Below, piece by piece: positions 44,536 through 53,092 of a stretch of 57,521 bases of DNA. The stretch spans positions 1-57,521 of the forward strand of contig JABHBJ010000103.1 in NCBI GenBank assembly GCA_018673955.1. The letters run 5' to 3'. The DNA is from Chloroflexota bacterium. GTDB taxonomy: Bacteria > Chloroflexota > Dehalococcoidia > Lucifugimonadales > Lucifugimonadaceae. A model generated the notes under the pieces. That model searched no databases and was not told the DNA's origin. It saw only the letters and a list, made by a program, of their open reading frames with translations. The position numbers and the translations under genes were made by a program. The number at the start of each line of letters is the position of its first letter. The stretch's first letter is position 1.

Positions 44536-44698
44536 GTAAACATTGGGTGATAAATAAGATTTATCGACACGCGAACGTGTAGATTGTTTGAGTGCTTAGA
44601 TCGCACCCTGACATGGCGTTTAGCATTCGGTTCTTGGGTGTGGCACGATTTTATTGTTCCGACCCGTTAGCAACGCTGACCAACCCTGAATTTTGTAG

Positions 44699-45163
44699 AT
44701 GCCCGGACTTCCTAAAAGCTGGATAGATCGAAGACGACGAAAACTTCGTCGTGTTCAACGCGATGTTTTGGCACGTATAGGGCTGGCTACTGCTGGTGCA
44801 CCTGCGGTTGGCGCTACTACGATGTGCATTGCTTATATGTGTCCATTCGCTCACTCGTGCAGTGCAGCGACGTCTCGCCCTGCTTCGGTGGCTGAACGAG
44901 ATTGCCTCAGGAAATTTCCTGAAGATCACCGGCCCGACCCGGGATTGTCAGATGCCGCACTCGATAATTTGGCGAAACAACGAGAAGACGGGATTCGGCT
45001 CGAAAGCGTGACTGTCGGTATTTTGGACGAATTTAGGCCAACTGGACCAACGCCTTCGATGAATCAAAAGCGACCCATACGTCCGATTTACGATGCAGGT
45101 GTCAAGGGAAAGCCGTTTCTACCTACGTTCGATCAGGTAAGCCACGTTCGACGCAGTTCTTAG
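44699..45163 (+). CDS. hypothetical protein, uncertain
   Basis: A frame of 154 residues from ATG 44,699. The N-terminus is Arg/Lys-rich (SWIDRRRRKLRRVQRD), with an Ala/Cys-containing middle (TTMCIAYMCPFAHSCSAATS) and a polar C-terminal half (LDNLAKQREDGIRLESVTVG) that looks coding. No known domain was recognised. The four-base overlap of its stop with the convergent CoA-transferase gene fits a real gene end. The middle part could carry a frameshift. It is the only candidate for this interval. Confidence 0.4.
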   Translation: MPGLPKSWIDRRRRKLRRVQRDVLARIGLATAGAPAVGATTMCIAYMCPFAHSCSAATSRPASVAERDCLRKFPEDHRPDPGLSDAALDNLAKQREDGIRLESVTVGILDEFRPTGPTPSMNQKRPIRPIYDAGVKGKPFLPTFDQVSHVRRSS

Positions 45164-46422
45164 CCGTGTAGTTCGGCGATCTCGTCTGAACTTAGTCCGA
45201 TCTCAGCCAAAATATCCGACGTGTGCTCGCCTAGCGCCGGAGATGACTTCAGTTCTGGCATGCCTCCGCCGAACGTTAGAATTGGGCCTGACGTTCTGAT
45301 TTTATGGCCGGTGTGATGATCGACCTCGATTACGTAATCGTTCGCAAGTACCTGCTCGTCGTCCACCATCTCTTCGATGAACCGAAGCGGCTCGCATGGG
45401 ATATCGTGTGATCGAAGCTCTTTGAACCAGTGATCGGTCGTTTTGTTGGCGAATGTATCTTCGAATTTGGCGACCAGCTCGTGTCCGATACGAATAGCCT
45501 CTGGTGTAGTGTCATCGTAGGTTGGATCGGTCACGCGCGGGTCTTTGAGACCGAACACATCGAGCAGTCTGGCCCGGGCATGGACGGCAAGTGTGCCAAG
45601 GGCGAGTCCGCCATCGAGCGTTTTGTACGCTCGGTAGTAGCATCGGTAGATCAGAGGCCGAACAGTTATCTGGTAGCTGTCTTGAATTTCCTCGTAGCTG
45701 GCTCCCCGTTCGATTAGTCCGGGTCGAGTTTGTTCGAACCAGGTTTTTGCCGGCGAGGGGATACCTTCGACATCTGAGATACGAAGGCTCTGCATGGCAA
45801 TGGCGTTCGCCAATAGACTTGTAGATACAAGCTGACCTTTGCCGGTTTTTCCTCGTCCGATGATGCCAGCGAGTATTCCGTTCGCTGCTGCGTACCCGGT
45901 TGAGAAATCGATGTACGAAGATGACCAAACGACTTCTGGTTGTCCGTTTTTGGTGATTTTGCCTTCGCTAGCAACCGCTCCCGTATAGCCCTGAACGATT
46001 AGATCAAAGCCCGGCATGTCTCCCATGTGGCCTTTCGAACCGTATGCGGTGATATCTACATAGACGAGTCGAGGGTTGATCTTCGAAACCGATGAGTAAT
46101 CAATACCGAGCTTGACGGCAGTATCGAGTCGATTATTGGAAATGATGCCGTCGGCTGATTCTATTAGCTTCCGAAGGGCAGTCTGAGCAGTCTTCAGTTT
46201 GAGATCAAGGCAAATACTCCTCACGCCTCGGTTTAGCGGAACGAACACTCGGCTTTCGTTCTGGGCGAAAGAACTAGCGTGTCGCCATGGATCACCGTTT
46301 GGTGGCTCGATTTTGATCACATCGGCACCCATGTCGGAAAGTAGTTGTCCGCCCCATGGGCCGGCAACAAAACTGCCGAACTCGAGAACTCTTATCCCCT
46401 CTAATGGACCTGCCATCGACAT
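45160..46422 (-). CDS. CaiB/BaiF-family (class III) CoA transferase
   Basis: The 420-residue protein has the family start PLEGIRVLEFGSFVAGPWGG, GADVIKIEPPNGDPWR, NRGVRSICLDLK and VYVDITAYG. The catalytic Asp of class III CoA transferases fits VWSSSYIDFSTGYAA (near residue 173). These enzymes move CoA between carboxylic acids such as formate/oxalate, carnitine or bile acids and others. ATG 46,422 is the start (an ATG two codons later is also possible). The gene stands alone, followed by decayed genes upstream. The acid substrate is unknown; SAR202-type genomes often have several of these. Confidence 0.88.
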   Translation of the reverse strand: MSMAGPLEGIRVLEFGSFVAGPWGGQLLSDMGADVIKIEPPNGDPWRHASSFAQNESRVFVPLNRGVRSICLDLKLKTAQTALRKLIESADGIISNNRLDTAVKLGIDYSSVSKINPRLVYVDITAYGSKGHMGDMPGFDLIVQGYTGAVASEGKITKNGQPEVVWSSSYIDFSTGYAAANGILAGIIGRGKTGKGQLVSTSLLANAIAMQSLRISDVEGIPSPAKTWFEQTRPGLIERGASYEEIQDSYQITVRPLIYRCYYRAYKTLDGGLALGTLAVHARARLLDVFGLKDPRVTDPTYDDTTPEAIRIGHELVAKFEDTFANKTTDHWFKELRSHDIPCEPLRFIEEMVDDEQVLANDYVIEVDHHTGHKIRTSGPILTFGGGMPELKSSPALGEHTSDILAEIGLSSDEIAELHG

Positions 46423-46441
46423 ACGATTTCCTATCTGTGTG

Positions 46442-46786
46442 TTACGTGCCTGCGCTCGTCGCTCGAATTGTGTTTTCGAAACCGCTTAGTTCGTCCGGGT
46501 AGAGCGTGAATATCGGTATGGAGGTTGAGTGCAGAACTCGATCAGCGACGCTGCCCAGAACACCTCTTGCCAGTGCTTATTCTAATTGAGTTGCCATCGC
46601 CATTTCATCGGAATTTTGATTTTGAGCTTCTGAGACGATCACTTCCGCGGGTGATCCGTCTCCAACGATAATGCTTCTAGAAACACCCTCTAAATGAATT
46701 CGGCCAGCCTCAGGTTACAGGTCATTTGTTGCCTCAGTGAGGGCATCATCTATCACATCGGCAGGGGTGCGTATGACCTGAGTCAT
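46442..46786 (-). pseudogene. decayed universal-stress-protein (UspA) domain
   Basis: A minus-strand frame reads PADVIDDALTEATNDL, then TAA (46,715-46,717), then GVSRSIIVGDGSPAEVIVSE, a second TAA (46,577-46,579), and ALARGVLGSVADRVLHSTSI, ending at TAA 46,442. The last block is the USP ATP-loop signature region (GSVAxxVL), and the GDGSPAEVIV strand is typical too. The N-terminal half of the domain is absent. Two stops and the lost N-terminus mean it is dead. Confidence 0.8.
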
Positions 46787-46894
46787 GCCCTCTTCGTATT
46801 TTTTGATGCAGATCTCTAGTTGTTGATTTGAGAATCTCAATTTCTTCAGGGTCTATCACTGACTTCAGAGCACTCGCCCAGATTTTCGCCCATC

Positions 46895-47107
46895 TCACAA
46901 AACGTCGTAGCACTTCTTCACGACTACTTGCTCACTTTTGTTTCCGAAAATCTTCTCGGAAGCAGCGTTCCACAGTTTTATCTTGTGGTCTGAACCTAAA
47001 GTGAGCATGCCATCGGACGTGCGAAACTCCGTCGTTATCGAATTCAACGATTCTGTTGGCCCAACCGGCATACCTAGGTCTTCTAATTTGAATAGAGGGC
47101 ACAACAA
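46895..47107 (-). pseudogene. PAS-domain remnant
   Basis: A 70-codon minus-strand frame from about 47,107 contains SDGMLTLGSDHKIKLWNAAS followed by EKIFGNKSEQVV and KKCYDVL. This is the PAS core: DG, LWNxAxE, FG, CYDVL. Normal proteins of this type continue with a G-x(6-8)-C pattern. Here a stop comes right after DVL, and the continuation (EMGENLGEC) is in another frame. It was probably part of a PAS-containing regulator and is now broken. Confidence 0.65.
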
Positions 47108-47184
47108 GTAGAGTTGATCGCAGATACTTTTTTCCGGTGTGTATTTTTTAGTCAGTTATTTTCAGTTGATATGGGGTCTGATTC

Positions 47185-47607
47185 GTGTTCATAAGTTCAA
47201 AATTTATTGTTCTCTCGACACTCGCTGTTTTCACGCTGCTGATGCTTGTTGCGTGTGTGGAAGCAACTGAAAATCCGGTGGGAACGACCACTCTAGTTCC
47301 AGAAAACGGTTCTTTAGCGCCTGCCACAAGCGAATCTGCAGCCTCCGGCCCCGATATCGCCAATGGTGCACGTCAGTTCAAAGGACTTGGGTGTAGCGGT
47401 TGCCATAGAACCGACTCGACTAAGTTGGTAGGCCCTGGATTGTCTGGTATCGGCGCACGAGGTGATGACGCCATTAGGACCTCGATCATCGATCCGTCTG
47501 CAATAATCGTCGATGGATTCAACGACTTAATGCCGAAGACTTTCGGCGATGTGTTATCGGATTCCGAACTGGACGATCTGATCGGCTACCTGAACACACT
47601 GAACTAA
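47185..47607 (+). CDS. small lipoprotein cytochrome c
   Basis: GTG 47,185 starts a 140-residue protein. It has a lipoprotein signal (VFTLLMLVAC, Cys24) and a Thr/Ser/Glu-rich linker of about 35 residues. A single class I cytochrome c domain follows, with the haem motif CSGCH (Cys70, Cys73, His74) and the axial Met in NDLMPKTFGDVL (Met116). The C-terminal helix DSELDDLIGYLNTLN is standard. It would be tethered to the outer face of the membrane and carry electrons, often to or from a terminal oxidase or dehydrogenase. No partner gene is nearby, and both flanks hold unrelated or decayed genes. Confidence 0.88.
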   Translation: MFISSKFIVLSTLAVFTLLMLVACVEATENPVGTTTLVPENGSLAPATSESAASGPDIANGARQFKGLGCSGCHRTDSTKLVGPGLSGIGARGDDAIRTSIIDPSAIIVDGFNDLMPKTFGDVLSDSELDDLIGYLNTLN

Positions 47608-47757
47608 ATCAGCGATGTGAGGTGGTGGTGGGGGCGAGTCGGCAAGTTCTTTCGAACAGGGATGGCGTTATTCTGGGTAGGATTGATCTATGGTTCTCCC
47701 GGCCACTCGCAGAGAAAGAGACGCTTCATTGACGCGATCGTTGGCTACCCCAATTAT

Positions 47758-48981
47758 CTAGCTGAGATCTACGCCTGATGCCTTTGCGATGGTGTCTAGG
47801 TCTTTGTCGCCTCGTCCGCTAAGCAGAAGAAGCACGATCTGATCTTTCGGCAAGGTCGGCACCCACTTCATCATGTATCCGATCGCGTGAGAAGGTTCGA
47901 GAGCCGGGATGATTCCCTCGTTTCGGCTAAGGAACCTGAAGCCTGCAAGTGCGTCATCGTCAGTTGCCGAAACGTACGTCGCCCGCTCGGTGTCTTTCAA
48001 ATACGAGTGTTCTGGGCCAACGCCTGGGTAGTCGAGACCGGCCGAAATGCTGTGAGCCTCGGTCACTTGCCCATGCTCGTCTTGCAATAGGTAGCTCATC
48101 GATCCGTGAAGTACGCCTGGCCGACCTTTGGTCATAGTCGCTGCGTGACGCTTGTCGAGACCTTCGCCTGACGCTTCGACACCGATAAGACCAACGCTCT
48201 CGTCCTTCTGGAATCCGGAGAAAATGCCCATAGCGTTCGATCCACCACCGACACATGCGACGACGTAGTCAGGTAGTCGCCCAGCGATATCGAGCATCTG
48301 CTGTCTAGCCTCGGCACCGATCACTGCTTGGAAATCTCGAACGATCTTCGGGTATGGGTGAGGGCCTACAACGCTACCAATTATGTAGTGAGTATCTTCG
48401 ACGTTCGAAACCCAGTCGCGAATCGCCTCATTTGTGGCGTCTTTCAGCGTTCGGCTTCCTGATGTGACAGGTTCGACTTTGGCACCAAGTTCTCGCATTC
48501 GGTAAACGTTTGGTGACTGGCGTTCGATATCGGTATCGCCCATGTAGACAATGCACTCTAGGCCCATCTGCGCACATACAGTTGCTGTCGCCACACCGTG
48601 CATACCAGCTCCGGTTTCGGCGATGATGCGTTTTTTGCCGAGTCGCTTTGCCAATAGCGCCTGTCCGATTGCGTTGTTGATCTTGTGAGCGCCTGTGTGG
48701 TTCAGATCTTCACGTTTGATGTAAATTTTCGTTCCGCCGAGTTTCTCGGTGAGGTTTTTGGCGTGGTACATGGCAGAAGGTCGGCCAACGTAGTGCGTTA
48801 GAAGGTCTTCAAACTCAGCCCAGAACGAATCGTCCTGCCTTGCCTCGTCAAAGGCGTTTTCGAGCTCCGTTAGTGCCGCCATCAGCGTTTCAGGCACGAA
48901 CTTGCCGCCATAGGGTCCGAACCTGCCGAGTGCATCGGGCAGTGATTCTTCGTAGTTAGATTTAGGCGGGGTTGATGTCAT
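47758..48981 (-). CDS. trpB: tryptophan synthase beta chain
   Basis: The 407-residue protein is of normal TrpB length. [16 protein letters not shown] lies near the N-terminus, the PLP Lys (Lys100) is in [15 protein letters not shown], and [17 protein letters not shown], the phosphate loop [15 protein letters not shown] and the C-terminal [11 protein letters not shown] are all present. It condenses indole with serine to give tryptophan. No trpA or other trp gene is adjacent: both sides hold unrelated genes. It is class 1 TrpB by sequence. ATG 48,981 is the start. Confidence 0.95.
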   Translation of the reverse strand: MTSTPPKSNYEESLPDALGRFGPYGGKFVPETLMAALTELENAFDEARQDDSFWAEFEDLLTHYVGRPSAMYHAKNLTEKLGGTKIYIKREDLNHTGAHKINNAIGQALLAKRLGKKRIIAETGAGMHGVATATVCAQMGLECIVYMGDTDIERQSPNVYRMRELGAKVEPVTSGSRTLKDATNEAIRDWVSNVEDTHYIIGSVVGPHPYPKIVRDFQAVIGAEARQQMLDIAGRLPDYVVACVGGGSNAMGIFSGFQKDESVGLIGVEASGEGLDKRHAATMTKGRPGVLHGSMSYLLQDEHGQVTEAHSISAGLDYPGVGPEHSYLKDTERATYVSATDDDALAGFRFLSRNEGIIPALEPSHAIGYMMKWVPTLPKDQIVLLLLSGRGDKDLDTIAKASGVDLS

Positions 48982-49114
48982 CGAATAGTCGTTTTAGAGC
49001 ACGCAATAATGTTTGATTCGTCGTCGATCAGGATTCAAAATAATATTGGAATGTTGCGCATGAATCTCGATCACAAGCTAGGATAGCAGCCGGGATCCGA
49101 GCCGACCTTCGTTT

Positions 49115-49696
49115 ATGCAGACGTGCTCTGACGTATATCTCGAATCACTAGTTTCATTAAGGACACCTGCATCATTGGCTGAGTCGAACTTAACCCGACC
49201 TAATATGGACGATTACATGATGTCGATCGCAGTAGGAGTTCGTGCTCGTGCGAACTGTCTGGGAAGCCAAATCGGCGCGGTGCTGGCTCGCGACGGTCAC
49301 ATCGTTTCGACTGGCTACAACGGCACGCCCCACAAGACACCCAACTGCGACGAAGGTGGCTGCGCAAGGTGCTCGAATCGTGATCTGTATCCATCTGGAA
49401 CTGGTTATGACATGTGCATTTGCGTCCATGCCGAACAGAACGCTCTGCTATCGGCAGCAAGGTTCGGAATAGCGGTCGAAGGCTCGATTCTGTACACCAC
49501 TTGGCAGCCTTGCTTTAGCTGCACGAAAGAAATGCTTCAGGCGGGGGTTCTCGGTGTTCGTTACGGCGAAAACTGGGAGCCGAATCCTGATTTGAAGGAA
49601 GAATACGAACGACTCCAGAGTTTCTTCCCTCAGAAAGTAACGAAGGTCGATCTCCCAGCATATGCCGACTCACACATAAGGGGCATCAAGGCGTAA
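49115..49696 (+). CDS. dCMP/cytidine-deaminase-like zinc deaminase
   Basis: The product (193 residues from ATG 49,115; a start at ATG 49,205 would give 163) has the zinc-deaminase core. It comprises the N-terminal CLGSQIGAVLARDGHIVSTG, the His-Ala-Glu motif in CICVHAEQNALL (His105, Glu107), and TTWQPCFSCTKEM with Cys133 and Cys136. The YNGTPHKTPNC region with an extra Cys-rich loop (CARCSNRD) matches dCMP deaminases (ComEB type). The reaction is dCMP to dUMP plus ammonia. The next gene starts two bases after the stop, an unexpected pairing with an enolase-superfamily enzyme. Neither start has a Shine-Dalgarno. Confidence 0.85.
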   Translation: MQTCSDVYLESLVSLRTPASLAESNLTRPNMDDYMMSIAVGVRARANCLGSQIGAVLARDGHIVSTGYNGTPHKTPNCDEGGCARCSNRDLYPSGTGYDMCICVHAEQNALLSAARFGIAVEGSILYTTWQPCFSCTKEMLQAGVLGVRYGENWEPNPDLKEEYERLQSFFPQKVTKVDLPAYADSHIRGIKA

Positions 49697-49698
49697 TC

Positions 49699-50901
49699 AT
49701 GAAAATAACTAGTGTTGAGACGATTGCGCTACGAGACGATGCTGACGGTACCGTAACGTCGTGGAATCCGTCGTTTTCCGAAGGCGATGAAGGTCCAGCC
49801 AGCACCGGCGGTTACGACCTCACCGTCGTTCGAGTTCACACCGACGAAGGTATAAGTGGTATCGGGCAATGTGAGGCCCCGAGTTTGGTGATCGACGCGA
49901 TTATTCGGTCGACGCTCGGACTCGAAGTGCTGCTGGTTGGTGAGGACCCTACAGAAGTTCAGCGCTTGTGGCAGAAGATGTACAACTCGACCGGTGTATT
50001 TGGTCGGCGTGGAGTTGTTGTCGGTGCAATCGGAGCGATTGAAACCGCGCTCTGGGACATCGCAGGCAAGGCGGCCGGAAAACCCGTTCACAAGCTCATT
50101 TGGCGGTCGTTTACTACCACCGCAAGTGACACCGAATCCCTAAAACGGGTGACCCCTTACGCAACCGTCTATCCACCGGGGGCGAATCTGGAAGAGCTTG
50201 AAGAACGACTCAAAATTGCCGTTGCTCGTGGCGTGAAAGCGGTGAAGATCGAAGAGTGGCCGGGCCAGTTCGCGAACGTAGACCTCGAAACGGATGTTGC
50301 GGTAATCGAGAAGGCGCGATCGATAATTGGACCCAAGCGCGACTTGATGATCGATGTACAAAATCGGTGGCGAGACGTTGGTCAGGCGATACAGACCATC
50401 GATGCTATCGAGGAGTTCAGCCCATACTTCATAGAAGCTCCACTCCCTGCCGACAATATGGAGGGCTATCGTCGTTTGTATGAATCAACCAACGTGCGAA
50501 TTGCGGTTGGCGATTGGGGATTCAGTACCCGCCACGAATTCGCCGATTTATTACGCCGTGGAAAATTGGGAGTCGTTCAGCCAAGCGCAGTTCGTGCAGG
50601 TGGTATGCATGAAATATTGAACATTGCCGAGGATGCCTACCGCTTCGGAGCGTTATGCATCCCACACACGTGGTGTCATGTGATCGGCGTCGCTGCTCAA
50701 CTTCATCTTGCAGCTATCACCCCGAACATGCCCTATTTCGAATTCCCGATAGCGTTTCCTGCATCGCCATTGGTTGAGAATCTGCTGCTCCCTAACTTCG
50801 AGATAGCGCTGGACGGAACAATGGAGGTTCCGGATCGACCGGGTCTTGGTTTTGAGCTCAATGAAGAAGTTATTTCAGAGTTCAGAGTCGATCCTTACTA
50901 A
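49699..50901 (+). CDS. mandelate racemase/enolase-superfamily protein with Asp at the third metal site
   Basis: The 400-residue protein has the cap strand DLTVVRVHTDEGISGIGQCE. The barrel has Lys in KAVKIEEWPG, Asp in LMIDVQNRW, Glu in YFIEAPLPADN, and IAVGDWGFSTRHEF where the third Mg ligand, usually Glu in GE, is Asp. The late acid/base His is in PHTWCHVIG. The overall pattern fits the mandelate-racemase/fuconate-dehydratase side of the family. It is translationally close to the dCMP-deaminase-like gene (two-base spacing). Substrate unknown; activity is likely but unproven given the changed ligand. Confidence 0.82.
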   Translation: MKITSVETIALRDDADGTVTSWNPSFSEGDEGPASTGGYDLTVVRVHTDEGISGIGQCEAPSLVIDAIIRSTLGLEVLLVGEDPTEVQRLWQKMYNSTGVFGRRGVVVGAIGAIETALWDIAGKAAGKPVHKLIWRSFTTTASDTESLKRVTPYATVYPPGANLEELEERLKIAVARGVKAVKIEEWPGQFANVDLETDVAVIEKARSIIGPKRDLMIDVQNRWRDVGQAIQTIDAIEEFSPYFIEAPLPADNMEGYRRLYESTNVRIAVGDWGFSTRHEFADLLRRGKLGVVQPSAVRAGGMHEILNIAEDAYRFGALCIPHTWCHVIGVAAQLHLAAITPNMPYFEFPIAFPASPLVENLLLPNFEIALDGTMEVPDRPGLGFELNEEVISEFRVDPY

Positions 50902-50996
50902 TTGTGCCACCTCCTGCAAGTAGTTATCGAGATAATCGGCGTCAGATATCTGGATCTGGCAATGCTGCTCGTAAATTCAGCGATCGCCATTAGGGC

Positions 50997-51557
50997 ATGA
51001 CTGGGATCATTTTTGTTGAAGATGACACCAGCCTAAAGGGTCGGTTAAGGAAACATCTGCGTAATCCACCGATGCGATCGGTCTTCTTGATCGTACTTCT
51101 GGTATTCGCTATCCCTGTTGCGATTGCTTACCCAAAGGTTTCCGGTGTTGCGCAAGAGAATTGGAGCGATGTTCAGCAAGCTCGAGAACGACACTTTGTG
51201 AACGTGACGGTAGCAAGCCGGATATACCCGTTCCTTAGAAAGTAAGCAGTACGAATGCAAGAAGCAGACGTACCTGCGGAGTGGCTCAGTGTGAGATTCA
51301 AGAACGGCCCATGTTTGGCAGAGCACATGACTCAGCTGCCCGGATGTAAGTACGCTTACGCTATTGAGAGTGCTTGCTGGCTGCTCGATGAAATCTAAAT
51401 GAAATATTCTCCTGAATGCACTCAAACTTCAGCGTGCAATATTCCTGAAGAGGCCGTTGTGGATCTTCAGATCGTTTTAGATCGATTGAAGGTGGCTTTC
51501 TCTGACGCCAATCTCGTTCGACTGGCGACTGACGATGAGGGGCAAATCAGAGATTAG
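50997..51557 (+). pseudogene. first copy of a tandem Cys-containing single-pass membrane protein family, interrupted
   Basis: From ATG 50,997 one frame runs to TAG 51,555 with two TAA codons inside, at 51,243-51,245 and 51,396-51,398. The N-terminus has the family motif GRLRKHLRNP, then a membrane helix (SVFLIVLLVFAIPVAIAY). After the first stop the outer domain continues with VPAEWLSVRFKNGPC, SACWLLDEI and, after the second stop, ECTQTSACNIPEEAV, all matching the two intact copies downstream. No frameshift occurs. Either a recent loss of function or an unusual readthrough case. Confidence 0.75.
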
Positions 51558-51696
51558 TGGGGTGTATATCCGCGATTATTTTTCTGCCATGCGGTGGTAT
51601 TAGGGAGTAGCATGCACTGTCGATACATCCGATCTGTCCGATAATCGCTAGGTCTGAATTTTTTACTCATGATCTCAGTACTGATTGAACTTTAAT

Positions 51697-52254
51697 ATGG
51701 ATATTTCGTTCGACAACGACACTTCAAAAAGTGCCCGCTTACGACGTGAACTGCGGAATCCTTCATTGCTCACGATTTTCTTAATCGTCACCGTTGTTTG
51801 TGTTGTGATTTTTGCTCCGTTCGCTCCGGGTTGGATTTCCACAACAAAAGAAAGCTTTGCCGATATTGCGAAGAAGAAAGAGATCACTGAAGCGAGCATG
51901 AGTTCGCTCACGTCGATTGTTCCAAGCCAAATTTCACCCTGGCTAGCGACTCAAGCAAATACGATGATTAATGCCGAGGGGCCGCTCGATTGGAAGGTAG
52001 TGTCGTTCAGGAGAGGGCCATGCAGTGGCGGAAACCTGTCTCAGCTTCCAGCTGGTAAGTACTCCGATTCGATCGGTACGGCATGCGTTGAGCTCGATCG
52101 TATTCAGCAGTTGTACTCAGGAAAGTGTTTTAGGGCATCCGATTGCACTGTTCCTGAAGTCGCCAAAGAAGAAATTAGTGCAGCGATTGGCAACGTTTGG
52201 GAAGCGTTCTCCGACGCCGGATTCGTGCTTCCTTACGACGTAATCGAGCAATGA
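51697..52254 (+). CDS. tandem Cys-containing single-pass membrane protein, copy 2
   Basis: ATG 51,697 gives 185 residues (an upstream TTG at 51,685 adds four). A short cytoplasmic segment ends in the motif ARLRRELRNPS. One helix follows (LLTIFLIVTVVCVVIFAPFA), then an outer domain of about 145 residues. Shared features with copies 1 and 3 are a Pro-Trp-Leu after a helix (QISPWLAT), a Trp followed by FRRGPC, a second Cys in GTACVELD, and a C-x5-C pair CFRASDC, followed by a C-terminal helix. Four conserved Cys suggest two disulfides outside the membrane. I recognise no family. Confidence 0.75.
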   Translation: MDISFDNDTSKSARLRRELRNPSLLTIFLIVTVVCVVIFAPFAPGWISTTKESFADIAKKKEITEASMSSLTSIVPSQISPWLATQANTMINAEGPLDWKVVSFRRGPCSGGNLSQLPAGKYSDSIGTACVELDRIQQLYSGKCFRASDCTVPEVAKEEISAAIGNVWEAFSDAGFVLPYDVIEQ

Positions 52255-52369
52255 TTCCCTCAACCGCACGTTGCCTCGTCTAAACTGACTCCAAAACTTG
52301 GCATGTTGTGTGCCGACGCAGTTCGATGAATTGAAACATAGCCGTTTGGCTACAAGGGGTGGTCGCAAA

Positions 52370-52912
52370 ATGGGTCTTCAGTACGAGCAAGATAATTCCG
52401 GTAAAGAACGCCTGAAACGTGCGATTAAGAATCCGTCTAAGCGCACGCTATTGATCCTCTTGTTGGTGATAGTCGTGATTACTGGTCCGTTTACATTGAA
52501 GACGTTTAGTACAGCTCAAGAAGGTATCGGAGAAGTACTCTCTGATCATGATTTGAATGAAAGCCTGAGCGCAGGACCGAGGAATCTGACTGACGAACAG
52601 ATTGCACCGTGGCTGGTGTCAAACGGCGAGATCATGATTGGTGCGACTGTTCCTCCTGAATGGGAGATCGGCAACTATAGATTCGGTGCTTGTTCAACCG
52701 ATCGTCTCGACGAAATCGTGGATCCGGTCTACCGAACGGCAATAATTGGAGGCTGTAACTCATTTTACGATATCCAAGGCAAGTACAACCGAGACTGCCA
52801 TATCGCCTCCAATTGCAATGTGAAGCAGATTGCGAAGGACCAACTTGCCGCCGCTATGGATATTGTCAGGTCGGCACATGCAGCTGCTGGCTACGTTTGG
52901 CCAGGTTCATAA
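52370..52912 (+). CDS. tandem Cys-containing single-pass membrane protein, copy 3
   Basis: ATG 52,370, with GGTGG eight bases upstream, gives 180 residues. The layout repeats copy 2: ERLKRAIKNPSKR, helix TLLILLLVIVVITGPFTL, a helical linker, QIAPWLVSNGEIMI, PPEWEIGNYRFGAC, GGCNSFYD and the C-x5-C pair CHIASNC, then a C-terminal helix. It is only about 115 bases after copy 2. The two intact copies are divergent in sequence, so the duplication is not recent. Function unknown; the fixed Arg/Lys-Asn-Pro motif at the membrane may be a topology or partner-binding signal. Confidence 0.75.
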   Translation: MGLQYEQDNSGKERLKRAIKNPSKRTLLILLLVIVVITGPFTLKTFSTAQEGIGEVLSDHDLNESLSAGPRNLTDEQIAPWLVSNGEIMIGATVPPEWEIGNYRFGACSTDRLDEIVDPVYRTAIIGGCNSFYDIQGKYNRDCHIASNCNVKQIAKDQLAAAMDIVRSAHAAAGYVWPGS

Positions 52913-52983
52913 TCAAATCTGAAGCTACCTTGTGTGATTGTTCGCTACTGCTCGCCGGCATATAACTGGTTCGTTGTAAAATT

Positions 52984-53047
52984 TTCGCTAGCACGACAAA
53001 ATTGCGATATTCGGTCCATATCGCACCGCAAGGACACTTCTAGCGAA
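52984..53047. repeat. nested inverted repeats in the gap after the tandem family
   Basis: Outer arms TTCGCTAG (52,984-52,991) and CTAGCGAA (53,040-53,047) enclose inner arms TGCGATAT (53,003-53,010) and ATATCGCA (53,018-53,025), all perfect. As RNA this could form a two-stem structure. It is not followed by a T run. Confidence 0.45.
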
Positions 53048-53092
53048 TATTCGTTTTGCCCCCCAACTACGAATCTCACAATGAACATTTGA

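Noticed and set aside
50997-51557. Genome-wide TAA recoding as an explanation for the interrupted frames
   Set aside because: Many intact genes here end at TAA at the expected protein length, so TAA is a working stop.
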